Shown here: in pieces, positions 25,635 to 33,918 of the stretch
How the letters are laid out: every line of letters begins with the position of its first letter
Position numbering within the stretch: the stretch's first letter is position 1
Source of the DNA: an uncultured Ruminococcus sp.
GTDB lineage: Bacteria > Bacillota > Clostridia > Oscillospirales > Acutalibacteraceae
Direction of reading: 5' to 3'
Length of the DNA: 64,000 nt
Assembly (NCBI GenBank): GCA_902778175.1
Contig: CACYWT010000011.1
Span: 1 to 64,000 of the forward strand
Notes under the pieces: model-generated
What the model saw: only the letters and a program-made list of their open reading frames with translations
The model's database searches: none
Told to the model about the DNA's origin: nothing
Translations under genes and position numbers: made by a program

Positions 25635-28313
25635 ATGAAGGATTATAAATTTAAAATATCCGTTGTTATCCCGGTTTATAATGTGGAGAACTATCTTGCC
25701 GAAACTCTTGACAGCGTTATAGCGCAGAGCATAGGTTTTGAGGAAAACGTACAGATAATACTTGTCAACGACGGCAGCCCCGACAACAGCGAGGCGATCT
25801 GCCTTGAATACAGGGACAGATACCCTGAAAATATTGTATATGTCAAAAAGGAAAACGGAGGCGTAAGCTCCGCAAGAAACGAGGGTATAGCCTATATTGA
25901 GGGCAAATATGTCAATTTTCTCGATAGCGACGACTGCTGGCAGAAACAGTCGTTTGAAAAGGGTCTGGAATTTTTTGACGAGCATTATGATGAAATAGAT
26001 ATTGTCGGCGCAAGAAAGAAATTTTTTGACGCCGAAACCGGATTCCATAAGCTTGACTATAAGTTTAAAAAGACAAAGCTTGTCGATCTTCGGGACGAAT
26101 ATGAATTTATCCAGATGGACGTCACAGGCGCTTTCATCAAATCCGAGGCTATAGGCGATGTCCGTTTCTGCGAGGATCTTAAATACGGAGAGGACGCACG
26201 TTTCATCAATACGATCCTGCTTGAAAAATGCAGGCTTGGCGTCTGCCGCGAGGCTGTACAGCTTTACCGCAAGCGCGCCGATGAAAGCTCAGCCTTGCAG
26301 AATGAGCTGAAAAGCGAAAGCTATTATTTCAATACGCCGAAATATCTGCATAATTACATGATAGATCTTTCCATGAAGAAATACGGACGTATCGAGCCGT
26401 TTATACAGTTCATGATAATGTACGATATTTCATGGAGAATAAAAAAGGATATAGCATCTCATCTTGACGAGGAACAGTATAAGGAATACTGCGATACCAT
26501 TACAGATCTGATAAAGAAAATAGACGACCGTATTATTTTCAAGCAGAAGGAGCTTTTCATGAATATGAAAATGCTCTGTCTTAGCAAGAAATACGGACGC
26601 GATATCAGACGCGAGCTTGAATTCGACCACGGCAACCTTCTTTACAAAAACCTTATAACCATGAATCTTAATAATGCCAAGACGAATATCATCTGGTTTT
26701 TTACTGAGATCCAGGGCGATAAGCTTATCCTTGAGGGCAGGGACAACTGCTGGCTTCCGGACGATCAGTATGAATACTATGCAAAAATAGGTGATGAAAA
26801 GTATTATCCCGAATATTATCATGCGCCATTTTTCGACCAGAAAACGATGTACGGCATAACTGATGAGGGCAGGGCAATGCGTCTGGAGATCCCGCTTGAA
26901 AAGGGAAAAGAAAAGCTGATACGCTTCTGCTTTTTCTTCAAGGGCAACGAAAGACTTCTTTATACCTCGATGGGAAAATTTGCGCATATTCCGCCGATCT
27001 GGGGAGGGTATTACGCAAAGGGAGATTATATTCTCAGAATGTCGGGCAAATGTCTTGCGGTATATCCCTACAGCAAGCATCTCCATAAAAAATGCGAGGA
27101 TTTCTATTGCGAGCAGCTCAAAAAGAAGGGCAAGGGCTATCTTATCAAGCACCGCAAGCTCAGCAGTCTGCTTAAAAATATGAATAAGGGCAAGAGCATA
27201 TGGCTTATTTCCGACCGAACAAATAAGGCAAACGATAACGGCGAGCATATGTTCCGCTATATTACAGAACACGCAGGAAGCAATATCGAGCCTATGTATG
27301 TCATAGAAAAGAACTGTCCCGATTATGAAAAAATGAAGCGCATAGGCAAGGTCCTGCCGTATAATACGCCGAAATACCGCCTGTATTTTCTTATAGCTGA
27401 CAAGATCATTTCCTCTGCGGCAGGGGATTATGTTATCAATGCCTTCGGCGGCGACAGAAAGTTTATGTGTGACCTTTATAATTTTGATTATATCTTCCTG
27501 CAGCACGGAGTTACCAAGGACGATATTTCCGGCTGGATCAACCGTTTCAATAAGGATATGAAGCTTATCGTTTCGGCAGGCAAGCCCGAGCAGAAAGCCT
27601 TCTGCGAGCCGAATTACAGCTATCCGCCCGAAGTTCCTGTACTGACCGGATTCCCAAGACACGATAACCTTCTCCGTCTGCAAAAGAAAAAGCCCGTGGA
27701 AAAGAAGATCCTCATTATCCCGACATGGAGAAAGAGCATCAAGGGAAGCTATGATCCGTCTACGACGGAAAGCATTTACTTTGACGGTTTCAGACAGACG
27801 GATTATTATAAATTCTATAATTCTCTGATAAATGATGAACGTCTTTGCAAATGCATGAAGGAAAACGGGTATAAGGGTCTTTTGTGTATGCACCCGATAC
27901 ACAGCACCCAGTGGGTCGATTTCAAGCCGAATGAGGTATTCCGCATCAATCACGGAAATGTTGATTATCAGAATGAATTTGCGTCGTCCTCATTGCTTGT
28001 GACGGATTATTCAAGCGTATTCTTCGATTTCGGATTCCTGCGCAAGCCGGTGGTATACTGTCAGTTTGACAAGGAAGAATTCTTTGAGGAACATTCCTAT
28101 GACGAGGGATATTTCAGCTACGAGGAAAACGGCTTCGGACCGGTCTGCTATGACCTTGATTCCACCGTTGAAGCCATTATTGCAAGTATAAAGAACGAAT
28201 GTAAGAATACAGATAAATATGTCGCAAGAATAGAAGATTTCTACGGTTTCAGCGACGCTCACAGCTGTAAGAGAGTATATGAAAGCATACTCAGGCTTGA
28301 TGATAAAAAGTAA
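25635..28313 (+). CDS. GT2 - CDP-glycerol glycerophosphotransferase fusion 2
   Basis: 892 residues. GT-A domain at 1-250 (SVVIPVYNVENYL, VNDGSPDNS, NFLDSDDCW, GEDARF), middle region about 300-500, TagF-type domain about 510-892 (WLISDRTNKANDNGEH, LQHGVTKDD, IIPTWRKSIKGSY, CMHPIHSTQW, LVTDYSSVFFDFGFLRKP). It is paralogous over its whole length to the fusion at 21873, yet its GT2 half is closer to the single-domain enzyme at 24563. Two such fusions in one cluster suggest two different repeating linkages. The ATG follows GCAGGTGACTG. 20 bp before the FkbH-like gene. Confidence 0.93.
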   Translation: MKDYKFKISVVIPVYNVENYLAETLDSVIAQSIGFEENVQIILVNDGSPDNSEAICLEYRDRYPENIVYVKKENGGVSSARNEGIAYIEGKYVNFLDSDDCWQKQSFEKGLEFFDEHYDEIDIVGARKKFFDAETGFHKLDYKFKKTKLVDLRDEYEFIQMDVTGAFIKSEAIGDVRFCEDLKYGEDARFINTILLEKCRLGVCREAVQLYRKRADESSALQNELKSESYYFNTPKYLHNYMIDLSMKKYGRIEPFIQFMIMYDISWRIKKDIASHLDEEQYKEYCDTITDLIKKIDDRIIFKQKELFMNMKMLCLSKKYGRDIRRELEFDHGNLLYKNLITMNLNNAKTNIIWFFTEIQGDKLILEGRDNCWLPDDQYEYYAKIGDEKYYPEYYHAPFFDQKTMYGITDEGRAMRLEIPLEKGKEKLIRFCFFFKGNERLLYTSMGKFAHIPPIWGGYYAKGDYILRMSGKCLAVYPYSKHLHKKCEDFYCEQLKKKGKGYLIKHRKLSSLLKNMNKGKSIWLISDRTNKANDNGEHMFRYITEHAGSNIEPMYVIEKNCPDYEKMKRIGKVLPYNTPKYRLYFLIADKIISSAAGDYVINAFGGDRKFMCDLYNFDYIFLQHGVTKDDISGWINRFNKDMKLIVSAGKPEQKAFCEPNYSYPPEVPVLTGFPRHDNLLRLQKKKPVEKKILIIPTWRKSIKGSYDPSTTESIYFDGFRQTDYYKFYNSLINDERLCKCMKENGYKGLLCMHPIHSTQWVDFKPNEVFRINHGNVDYQNEFASSSLLVTDYSSVFFDFGFLRKPVVYCQFDKEEFFEEHSYDEGYFSYEENGFGPVCYDLDSTVEAIIASIKNECKNTDKYVARIEDFYGFSDAHSCKRVYESILRLDDKK

Positions 28314-28333
28314 ACGAAAGGTGTGTATTATAC

Positions 28334-30130
28334 TTGAAGGAGCTTGAATTTCCTTTTGACAGTGAATATATAATCAAAAAGAGAAAATCTCTCAGGCGCG
28401 CCCTGCTTGCCGACGGCAGCACCCGTCTTAAAAAGAAGATCGCCGTTTTAGGCGGTTCGACTACCAATGATATTGTCGTATATCTTGATCTTTTCCTGCT
28501 CAACCACGGCATCGAGGCGGAGTTTTATCAGTCTGAATACGGTCAGTACTGGCAGGACGCCATGTTCCCTGGTGAAGAGCTTCTGAGCTTTGCGCCGGAT
28601 ATCGTATATATCCATACAACGAACAGGAATATTCTTAATTATCCAACAACTGCCGATACCAAGGAACAGGTCGATGCTCTTTTCGAAGGCGAATACGACA
28701 AATTCAGACAGATGTGGGAGAAGATAAGCGATACTTATCACTGCCCGATAATACAGAATAATTTCGAGATGCCGTTCTACCGTCTTATGGGAAACAAGGA
28801 CTGCTCCGATTACCGCGGACGCTCCAATTTCCTGACAAGGCTCAATGATAGATTCTATGCCTATGCTGACAGTCACGAGGGCTTTTATATCAACGATATC
28901 AATTTTATTTCCGCCTCCTACGGTCTGAAGGCATGGAGCGATCCGTCATACTGGAATATGTATAAATACGCTATGTGCGTTGAGGCTATACCCGAATTTT
29001 CGGCAAACCTCTCTAATATAATCAAATCCGTTTTCGGCAAGAACAAAAAGGCTCTTGCGCTTGATCTGGACAATACCCTTTGGGGCGGAGTCGTAGGCGA
29101 TGACGGAGTTGACGGAATACAGATCGGTCAGGAAACAGGTGTTGCCCAGAGCTATTATGAATTTCAGAGCTATGTAAAATCACTGAAATCACTCGGCGTA
29201 ATACTTACAGTATGCTCAAAGAACGATTATGAAAACGCGATCGCAGGACTGAATCATCCCGAAGGCGCTCTTCATCCCGATGATTTCATAATAATAAAGG
29301 CAAACTGGGAAAATAAGGACAGGAATATCATAGAAACTGCCGCCGAACTGAATATAATGACTGACGCGATAGTTTTTGCGGACGATAACCCTGCCGAGCG
29401 TGAAATAGTCCGCGCACAGGTAAACGGGGTATCTGTTCCGGCAATGGACGGCGTTGAGAATTATATCATAAATATCGACCGCAACGGTTATTTTGAGGTG
29501 ACAAATTTCAGCGCAGACGATCTGAAAAGAAATGAAATGTATAAGGCGAATGCGGAAAGAGCCGCTCAGCAGGCTTCATTTGCCGATTACGGAGAATATC
29601 TGCGCAGTCTGGAAATGACCGGTATCATTGATGATTTTATACCTGTATATCTCCAGCGCATTACCCAGCTCACAAACAAGAGCAATCAGTTCAATGTTAC
29701 GACAAAGCGTTATACCGCAACCGAAATGGAAGAGGTATTCAACAGTGATGAGTACATTCGTCTGTACGGAAAGCTTATTGACAAATTCGGAGATAACGGT
29801 GTTGTTTCCGTTGTTATCGGACATAAAAACGGAGCAGTCCTTGATATGGATCTCTGGATAATGAGCTGCCGTGTCCTGAAAAGGGATATGGAGCTTGCAA
29901 TGCTCGACCGTCTTGTTGAGCGCAGCAGGGCAGCAGGTATAGAAAAGATCAGGGGCTATTATTACCCCACAGCCAAGAACAAGATGGTAAAGGAGCTTTA
30001 TGGAAGCTTCGGCTTTGATAAGGTCAGCGAGGACGACGAGGGCAATACCGTCTGGGAATTGGATATAACAGGATATGAACCGAAGAATCATGTTATCAAT
30101 GTAGTTGATAATTCTGCGGTTGAAAATTAA
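28334..30130 (+). CDS. FkbH-like HAD-IIIC protein (glyceryl-ACP forming type)
   Basis: 598 residues in three parts: an N-terminal SGNH-like domain (about 35-235, with AVLGGSTTNDIVVY), a HAD-IIIC phosphatase domain (about 238-380; nucleophile DLDNTLWGG with D244 and D246, VCSKND, VFADDNPAER) and a GNAT-like C-terminal domain (about 430-580). Characterised FkbH enzymes take 1,3-bisphosphoglycerate, remove the phosphate and load the glyceryl group on an acyl carrier protein. The start is TTG with GAAAGGTGTG upstream. An ACP gene follows after 19 bp, as expected. In a wall-polymer cluster this points to a glycerate-derived substituent or building block. Confidence 0.9.
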   Translation: MKELEFPFDSEYIIKKRKSLRRALLADGSTRLKKKIAVLGGSTTNDIVVYLDLFLLNHGIEAEFYQSEYGQYWQDAMFPGEELLSFAPDIVYIHTTNRNILNYPTTADTKEQVDALFEGEYDKFRQMWEKISDTYHCPIIQNNFEMPFYRLMGNKDCSDYRGRSNFLTRLNDRFYAYADSHEGFYINDINFISASYGLKAWSDPSYWNMYKYAMCVEAIPEFSANLSNIIKSVFGKNKKALALDLDNTLWGGVVGDDGVDGIQIGQETGVAQSYYEFQSYVKSLKSLGVILTVCSKNDYENAIAGLNHPEGALHPDDFIIIKANWENKDRNIIETAAELNIMTDAIVFADDNPAEREIVRAQVNGVSVPAMDGVENYIINIDRNGYFEVTNFSADDLKRNEMYKANAERAAQQASFADYGEYLRSLEMTGIIDDFIPVYLQRITQLTNKSNQFNVTTKRYTATEMEEVFNSDEYIRLYGKLIDKFGDNGVVSVVIGHKNGAVLDMDLWIMSCRVLKRDMELAMLDRLVERSRAAGIEKIRGYYYPTAKNKMVKELYGSFGFDKVSEDDEGNTVWELDITGYEPKNHVINVVDNSAVEN

Positions 30131-30149
30131 TAAAAAAGGAGAAATTACT

Positions 30150-30392
30150 ATGGACACAAAGACGATTTATGCAAGACTCAACAAGGTTTTCAGGGATGTA
30201 TTTGATGATGATGAGATCACGGTAGGCCCCAAGACTACCGCAAATGATATCGAGGACTGGGACAGCCTTGAGCATATCACACTCATGTCAGCGGTACAGC
30301 GTGAATTCAAGGTGAAGTTCACAATGGGTGAGATCGCATCAATGAAAAATGTCGGTGAGATGGCTGATATCATTGCTGCAAGAGCAAAGTAA
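30150..30392 (+). CDS. Acyl carrier protein of the surface-polymer cluster
   Basis: 80 residues, acidic, four-helix ACP fold. The phosphopantetheine serine is Ser39 in DWDSLEHI. It differs from fatty-acid ACPs, which read DSLDxVEL, and resembles carrier proteins paired with FkbH-like enzymes. Likely job: hold a glyceryl group as thioester for transfer to the polymer. The ATG at 30150 follows AAAAAAGGAGAAA; the frame is open 15 codons further upstream. Last gene of the cluster, followed by a terminator. No phosphopantetheinyl transferase is in the window. Confidence 0.92.
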   Translation: MDTKTIYARLNKVFRDVFDDDEITVGPKTTANDIEDWDSLEHITLMSAVQREFKVKFTMGEIASMKNVGEMADIIAARAK

Positions 30393-30422
30393 TGAATTAT
30401 CCTTTACAGATCAGAAGGCTTT

Positions 30423-30450
30423 ACGGGCGTCCGCATGGCGCCCGTTTTTA
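30423..30450 (+). terminator. Terminator of the polymer cluster
   Basis: Stem ACGGGCG / CGCCCGT (30423-30429 and 30439-30445) followed by TTTTT. Confidence 0.85.
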
Positions 30451-30488
30451 CTGCTTATTATCCGATCAAAAATTTTTTTTGAATTATG

Positions 30489-30518
30489 TGTAACATTTTT
30501 CCGCTTGTATTGTTGTAC
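30489..30518 (+). promoter_or_regulatory. Possible ECF-type autoregulated promoter
   Basis: TGTAAC at 30489-30494 followed by a T-run (ATTTTTCC) and GTTGTAC about 17-18 bp downstream. An AAC box with a T-rich element is characteristic of ECF sigma promoters. It sits in front of the sigma gene, so self-control is plausible, but no second copy is known here. Confidence 0.35.
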
Positions 30519-30566
30519 TATTGAAAGGACTTTCAAGCAAAGAAAATAAATATTCAGGAGTAAGAC

Positions 30567-31064
30567 ATGAACAGCGTTTATTTGGAGGAGCTATATCTCA
30601 GGTATCAAAAAGAAATATATCTCTATCTGTATTCCCTGTGTAAAAACCGGGAGGTGGCGGAAGATCTGAGACAGGATACTTTTTTAAAAGCTATCCTTTC
30701 TCTTCCCGAGGATCATACTAACGTCCGCGCATGGCTTTATCTTGTGGCAAGGAATCTGTATTTCAATTATTCAAAGAAAAACTCCCGTGAAGATGAACTT
30801 GATGCTGCGGCAGGCTTGTCGGTAGATGACGATATGCTTGACGGCATTATAGAGGGAGAACAAAACAAGCTGCTGTACAAGGCAATGCAGAAGCTGCCGC
30901 AGCAGAAGAGAGAAATACTTATCTTGCAGTACTGGGGCGGTCTTTCTCAGAAAGAGATAGCGTCAACACTTGGTATAACGACTGAAAACGTCCGTGTTTC
31001 GGGCTACAGAGGAAAAAAAGAACTTAAAAAATTTCTGGAGGAAAATTGTTATGACATATCGTGA
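30567..31064 (+). CDS. ECF-like RNA polymerase sigma factor
   Basis: 165 residues. Region 2 (about 5-70, with REVAEDLRQDTFLKAI and AWLYLVARNLYFNY) and region 4 (about 110-158, with LPQQKREILILQYWGGLSQKEIA then helix-turn-helix TLGITTENVRV) and no regions 1 or 3, the sigma-70 group 4 plan. ATG follows TTCAGGAGTAAG. The 3' end overlaps the next gene by 14 nt, and that gene encodes a membrane protein with a cytoplasmic N-terminus, the usual place for an anti-sigma factor. Confidence 0.93.
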   Translation: MNSVYLEELYLRYQKEIYLYLYSLCKNREVAEDLRQDTFLKAILSLPEDHTNVRAWLYLVARNLYFNYSKKNSREDELDAAAGLSVDDDMLDGIIEGEQNKLLYKAMQKLPQQKREILILQYWGGLSQKEIASTLGITTENVRVSGYRGKKELKKFLEENCYDIS

Positions 31065-32391
31065 AATGATGGATTTGTACAAGGAAGGCAAACTTGATGG
31101 TATCAAGAAGGAAAAGATCGAAAGAGATATCGAGCAGCACGAGATAATCAGCGATTATCTTTATGAGAATGAAAGTATGCCGTCAGTATCCGAGATACTT
31201 CTTGATGAGAAAACGGAAAATAAAGAAGATAAAGCGGAAACTATCGCAGAGAAAAGAGCTGCTGCCGAGAAAAAGGCGGAGCAGGATGCTAAGGTATTCA
31301 TTAAGAGAGCCAAGAAAGCCGTAAGAAGAATGATGATCCGTATGGGCGTTGTAGTCGGTATCGTTGTTCTGGCTATCGTGCTTACAGTAATGTTTGTTAT
31401 TCCTAAGATAGCAAACAGATTCTACTATGACCCGATGAATGCGAACGGAAGTACCTTCGAGAAGGATATGGCAGTATACTCAAGAATGTTTGCTCCGGAT
31501 AAAAGCTGGTCTGATCTTAAGATCACCGGCAACGGCTACGGAGAATATGATCTGACCGTAAATTACGAACATCCCGACGGAATATCCGACCATATGGCAT
31601 TTGAAACGGTTTCAGGTAAACTCAGCAAGGGTAAGCTTGATATGAACGGGAGCGACGTCTTTGAAAGAAAGAATTCATATCCCTTCCGTCCGGAATATGC
31701 CGGAGTATACAGAAGATATAATTATCAGGCTTCAAGCTGTTCTATGAACGAATATGATCCCGATATCAGTGATAAATGCATTAAAGAACTTGCAGGTCTT
31801 GATGACGACACTGTCTATGATGCTTATATCACCTTCGCAAGACCGCTGAGTCTGAATGAAGTGATTGATTTCAGAGTGAAAATGATTGATAACGAAATAT
31901 ACTTTGAAACTGACTGGTGGGCTGTCTGCCGGAAGGATGAATCATTAAACGGCGTAATGGAAGAAGAATATGAAGCTTCAGTGACAATGGGCTTTGCCGG
32001 ATGCAGTAAAAACAGTGTTCCGTCATATTTCTACAGAAATAGTGTCGGTACTCCGGCAGATGATATGTGGTATACAGGTGTTGATGAAAGTGAGAAGAAC
32101 GAAGGCATAAAAGAAATGACTGAGAAATATATCGAAGCAGTAGGATATATGGCAGGCCGCACCGACTTCATCAAAATGGTAAATAAAGACAATTCATACA
32201 AATACTATTCAGATTATAATGAAGATTCGATAAAGAATTATCTGAACGGATTCGCAGACGATCTTGAGAAAGACGGCGTTTATGTATACGGTGTCCGTCT
32301 GGGTCTTATAAAAGGCGACTATGTCAAGAACCTCAGCAAGCTTTCCGATGAAGGCATTGCCTACATTTACACCGAAGTACCGAGAAGCTGA
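31051..32391 (+). CDS. Probable anti-sigma factor, single-pass membrane protein
   Basis: 446 residues. Residues 1-95 are cytoplasmic, helical and strongly charged; one membrane segment lies at about 97-118; about 325 residues follow outside. The pattern of a basic KKAVRRMMIRM segment entering the membrane and an external domain with ITFARPLSLNEVIDF resembles the Sigma_reg_N/Sigma_reg_C families that restrain ECF sigma factors in Firmicutes. The ATG at 31051 is preceded by GGAGG inside the sigma gene, so both are translationally coupled. What the external part senses is unknown. It ends before a strong terminator. Confidence 0.78.
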   Translation: MTYREMMDLYKEGKLDGIKKEKIERDIEQHEIISDYLYENESMPSVSEILLDEKTENKEDKAETIAEKRAAAEKKAEQDAKVFIKRAKKAVRRMMIRMGVVVGIVVLAIVLTVMFVIPKIANRFYYDPMNANGSTFEKDMAVYSRMFAPDKSWSDLKITGNGYGEYDLTVNYEHPDGISDHMAFETVSGKLSKGKLDMNGSDVFERKNSYPFRPEYAGVYRRYNYQASSCSMNEYDPDISDKCIKELAGLDDDTVYDAYITFARPLSLNEVIDFRVKMIDNEIYFETDWWAVCRKDESLNGVMEEEYEASVTMGFAGCSKNSVPSYFYRNSVGTPADDMWYTGVDESEKNEGIKEMTEKYIEAVGYMAGRTDFIKMVNKDNSYKYYSDYNEDSIKNYLNGFADDLEKDGVYVYGVRLGLIKGDYVKNLSKLSDEGIAYIYTEVPRS

Positions 32392-32432
32392 TGATCATTG
32401 TCGCTATCTGAATAATGTGAAATAAAAAATAA

Positions 32433-32472
32433 ACTCACCGGAAAGAAGAACTGTGTTTCCGGTGAGTTTTTT
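32433..32472 (+). terminator. Terminator of the sigma operon
   Basis: Perfect 12-bp stem ACTCACCGGAAA / TTTCCGGTGAGT with an 11-nt loop and TTTTTT after it. Confidence 0.92.
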
Positions 32473-32513
32473 ATGTGTATGTAACAGCCGCATATCAGGG
32501 TGAATATATTCTT

Positions 32514-32549
32514 CAAAAAAATTCCCCCGCAGAAGCGGATCTGCGGGGG
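32514..32549 (-). terminator. Terminator of the ugpC-like gene
   Basis: On the minus strand: 10-bp stem CCCCCGCAGA / TCTGCGGGGG with a 6-nt loop, then AATTTTTTT. Confidence 0.9.
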
Positions 32550-32568
32550 AGGAGATATGATGAAAAAA

Positions 32569-33681
32569 TCAGTTAGTGATAGTTCTTTCTGACTCTTTGT
32601 CGAAAATATGGATCTTTTCAACGTCGAATGCGATCTCGATTTCTTCGCCTGCTTCTGCGGTAGATGACGGGTCAACACGAGCAACACCGGAAGTACCTTC
32701 GATATTGAGGTACAGATAGATCTCGTTACCCATAAGCTCGGTGATTTCAACCTGTGCCTCGATGATGCTGTCCTCTGATCTCTCAAGGAATTCAGGCTCA
32801 TCGTGGATATCCTCAGGACGGATACCGAGTACAACTTCCTTGCCAACGAAGTGTGAAAGGATATTCTTCTTATTCTTTGATTCCGGAAGCGGAATTACAT
32901 AACGACCGAACTGGATACCGTAATCATCGCCTGAGCGAACGATCGTGGAATCTATGAAGTTCATCTGAGGTGTACCCATGAATCCAGCAACGAACTGGTT
33001 ACAGGGTCTTTCATAAAGGTTCTGAGGCGTATCAACCTGCTGAATGAAACCGTCTTTCATAACAACGATACGGTCAGCCATTGTCATAGCCTCTGTCTGG
33101 TCATGTGTAACGTAGATGAATGTAGTACCGAGTCTCTTATGGAGCTTGGAGATCTCAGTTCTCATGGCAGTTCTCAGTTTTGCGTCAAGGTTTGAAAGCG
33201 GCTCGTCGAGAAGGAATACCTTCGGGTCACGGACGATAGCACGACCAAGAGCAACACGCTGTCTCTGACCACCGGAGAGAGCCTTAGGCTTACGCTCGAG
33301 AAGATGAGCGATATCGAGTGATCTTGCAGCTTCCTCAACACGACGGCGGATCTCATCCGGCGGAGTCTTTCTGAGTTTAAGACCGAATGCCATGTTGTCA
33401 AATACTGTCATGTGGGGATAAAGTGCGTAGTTCTGGAATACCATTGCGATATCTCTGTCTTTAGGAGAGATATCATTAGCGAGTACGTCGCCGATATAAA
33501 GCTCACCCTTTGAAATATCCTCAAGACCTGCGATCATACGAAGAGTCGTAGATTTACCGCAGCCTGACGGACCAACGAAGATGATGAACTCTTTATCTTC
33601 GATCTCAAGGGTGAAGTCGCTTACTGCTACAACGTTGCCGTCGTAGATCTTGTAAACATTTTTCAAAGATACACTTGCCAT
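32569..33681 (-). CDS. Sugar ABC transporter ATPase, UgpC/MsmK/MsmX type
   Basis: 370 residues: a nucleotide-binding domain with Walker A GPSGCGKST (37-45), signature LSGGQRQRV, Walker B VFLLDEPLSNLD and switch His in VTHDQTEA, followed by a C-terminal TOBE/MOP-like domain (about 240-370; GTPQMNFI start). This is the CUT1 carbohydrate importer ATPase class. No permease or binding-protein gene is next to it; such stand-alone MsmX/MsmK proteins energise many sugar importers in the same cell. Start follows CAGGAGGCAAACT. Codon use is clean and biased, fitting high expression. Own promoter and terminator, monocistronic. Confidence 0.93.
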   Translation of the reverse strand: MASVSLKNVYKIYDGNVVAVSDFTLEIEDKEFIIFVGPSGCGKSTTLRMIAGLEDISKGELYIGDVLANDISPKDRDIAMVFQNYALYPHMTVFDNMAFGLKLRKTPPDEIRRRVEEAARSLDIAHLLERKPKALSGGQRQRVALGRAIVRDPKVFLLDEPLSNLDAKLRTAMRTEISKLHKRLGTTFIYVTHDQTEAMTMADRIVVMKDGFIQQVDTPQNLYERPCNQFVAGFMGTPQMNFIDSTIVRSGDDYGIQFGRYVIPLPESKNKKNILSHFVGKEVVLGIRPEDIHDEPEFLERSEDSIIEAQVEITELMGNEIYLYLNIEGTSGVARVDPSSTAEAGEEIEIAFDVEKIHIFDKESERTITN

Positions 33682-33789
33682 AGTTTGCCTCCTGAGTTCG
33701 CTGTCGTCTGACTCCCTGCAACAGTAAGATAATCAATTGCTACGGGGTAAAACCGAAAGCGGATTTTTGATACTAAATTTAACATATTT

Positions 33790-33795
33790 ACTATA
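33790..33795 (-). promoter_or_regulatory. Extended -10 promoter candidate for the ugpC-like gene
   Basis: On the minus strand TGT-TATAGT; a TTGCAA-17-TATGTT pair overlaps slightly downstream. The leader would be about 105 nt. The gap 33682-33918 is AT-rich and otherwise shows no gene. Confidence 0.4.
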
Positions 33796-33918
33796 ACAGA
33801 TTTTTGCAAGAAATGAAATACTTTTTTTTACTAAATTATTAAGTCTGTCTTTATATATAATTCACATAATACAAAAAAATAACTTGATTTTTGTTCATGT
33901 TGTATACGAAAATAACAA

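Noticed and set aside
26430..27953. 507-codon minus-strand open frame
   Set aside because: It lies wholly inside the well-supported GT2-TagF fusion and its translation has no recognisable domain; it results from codon bias of the real gene.
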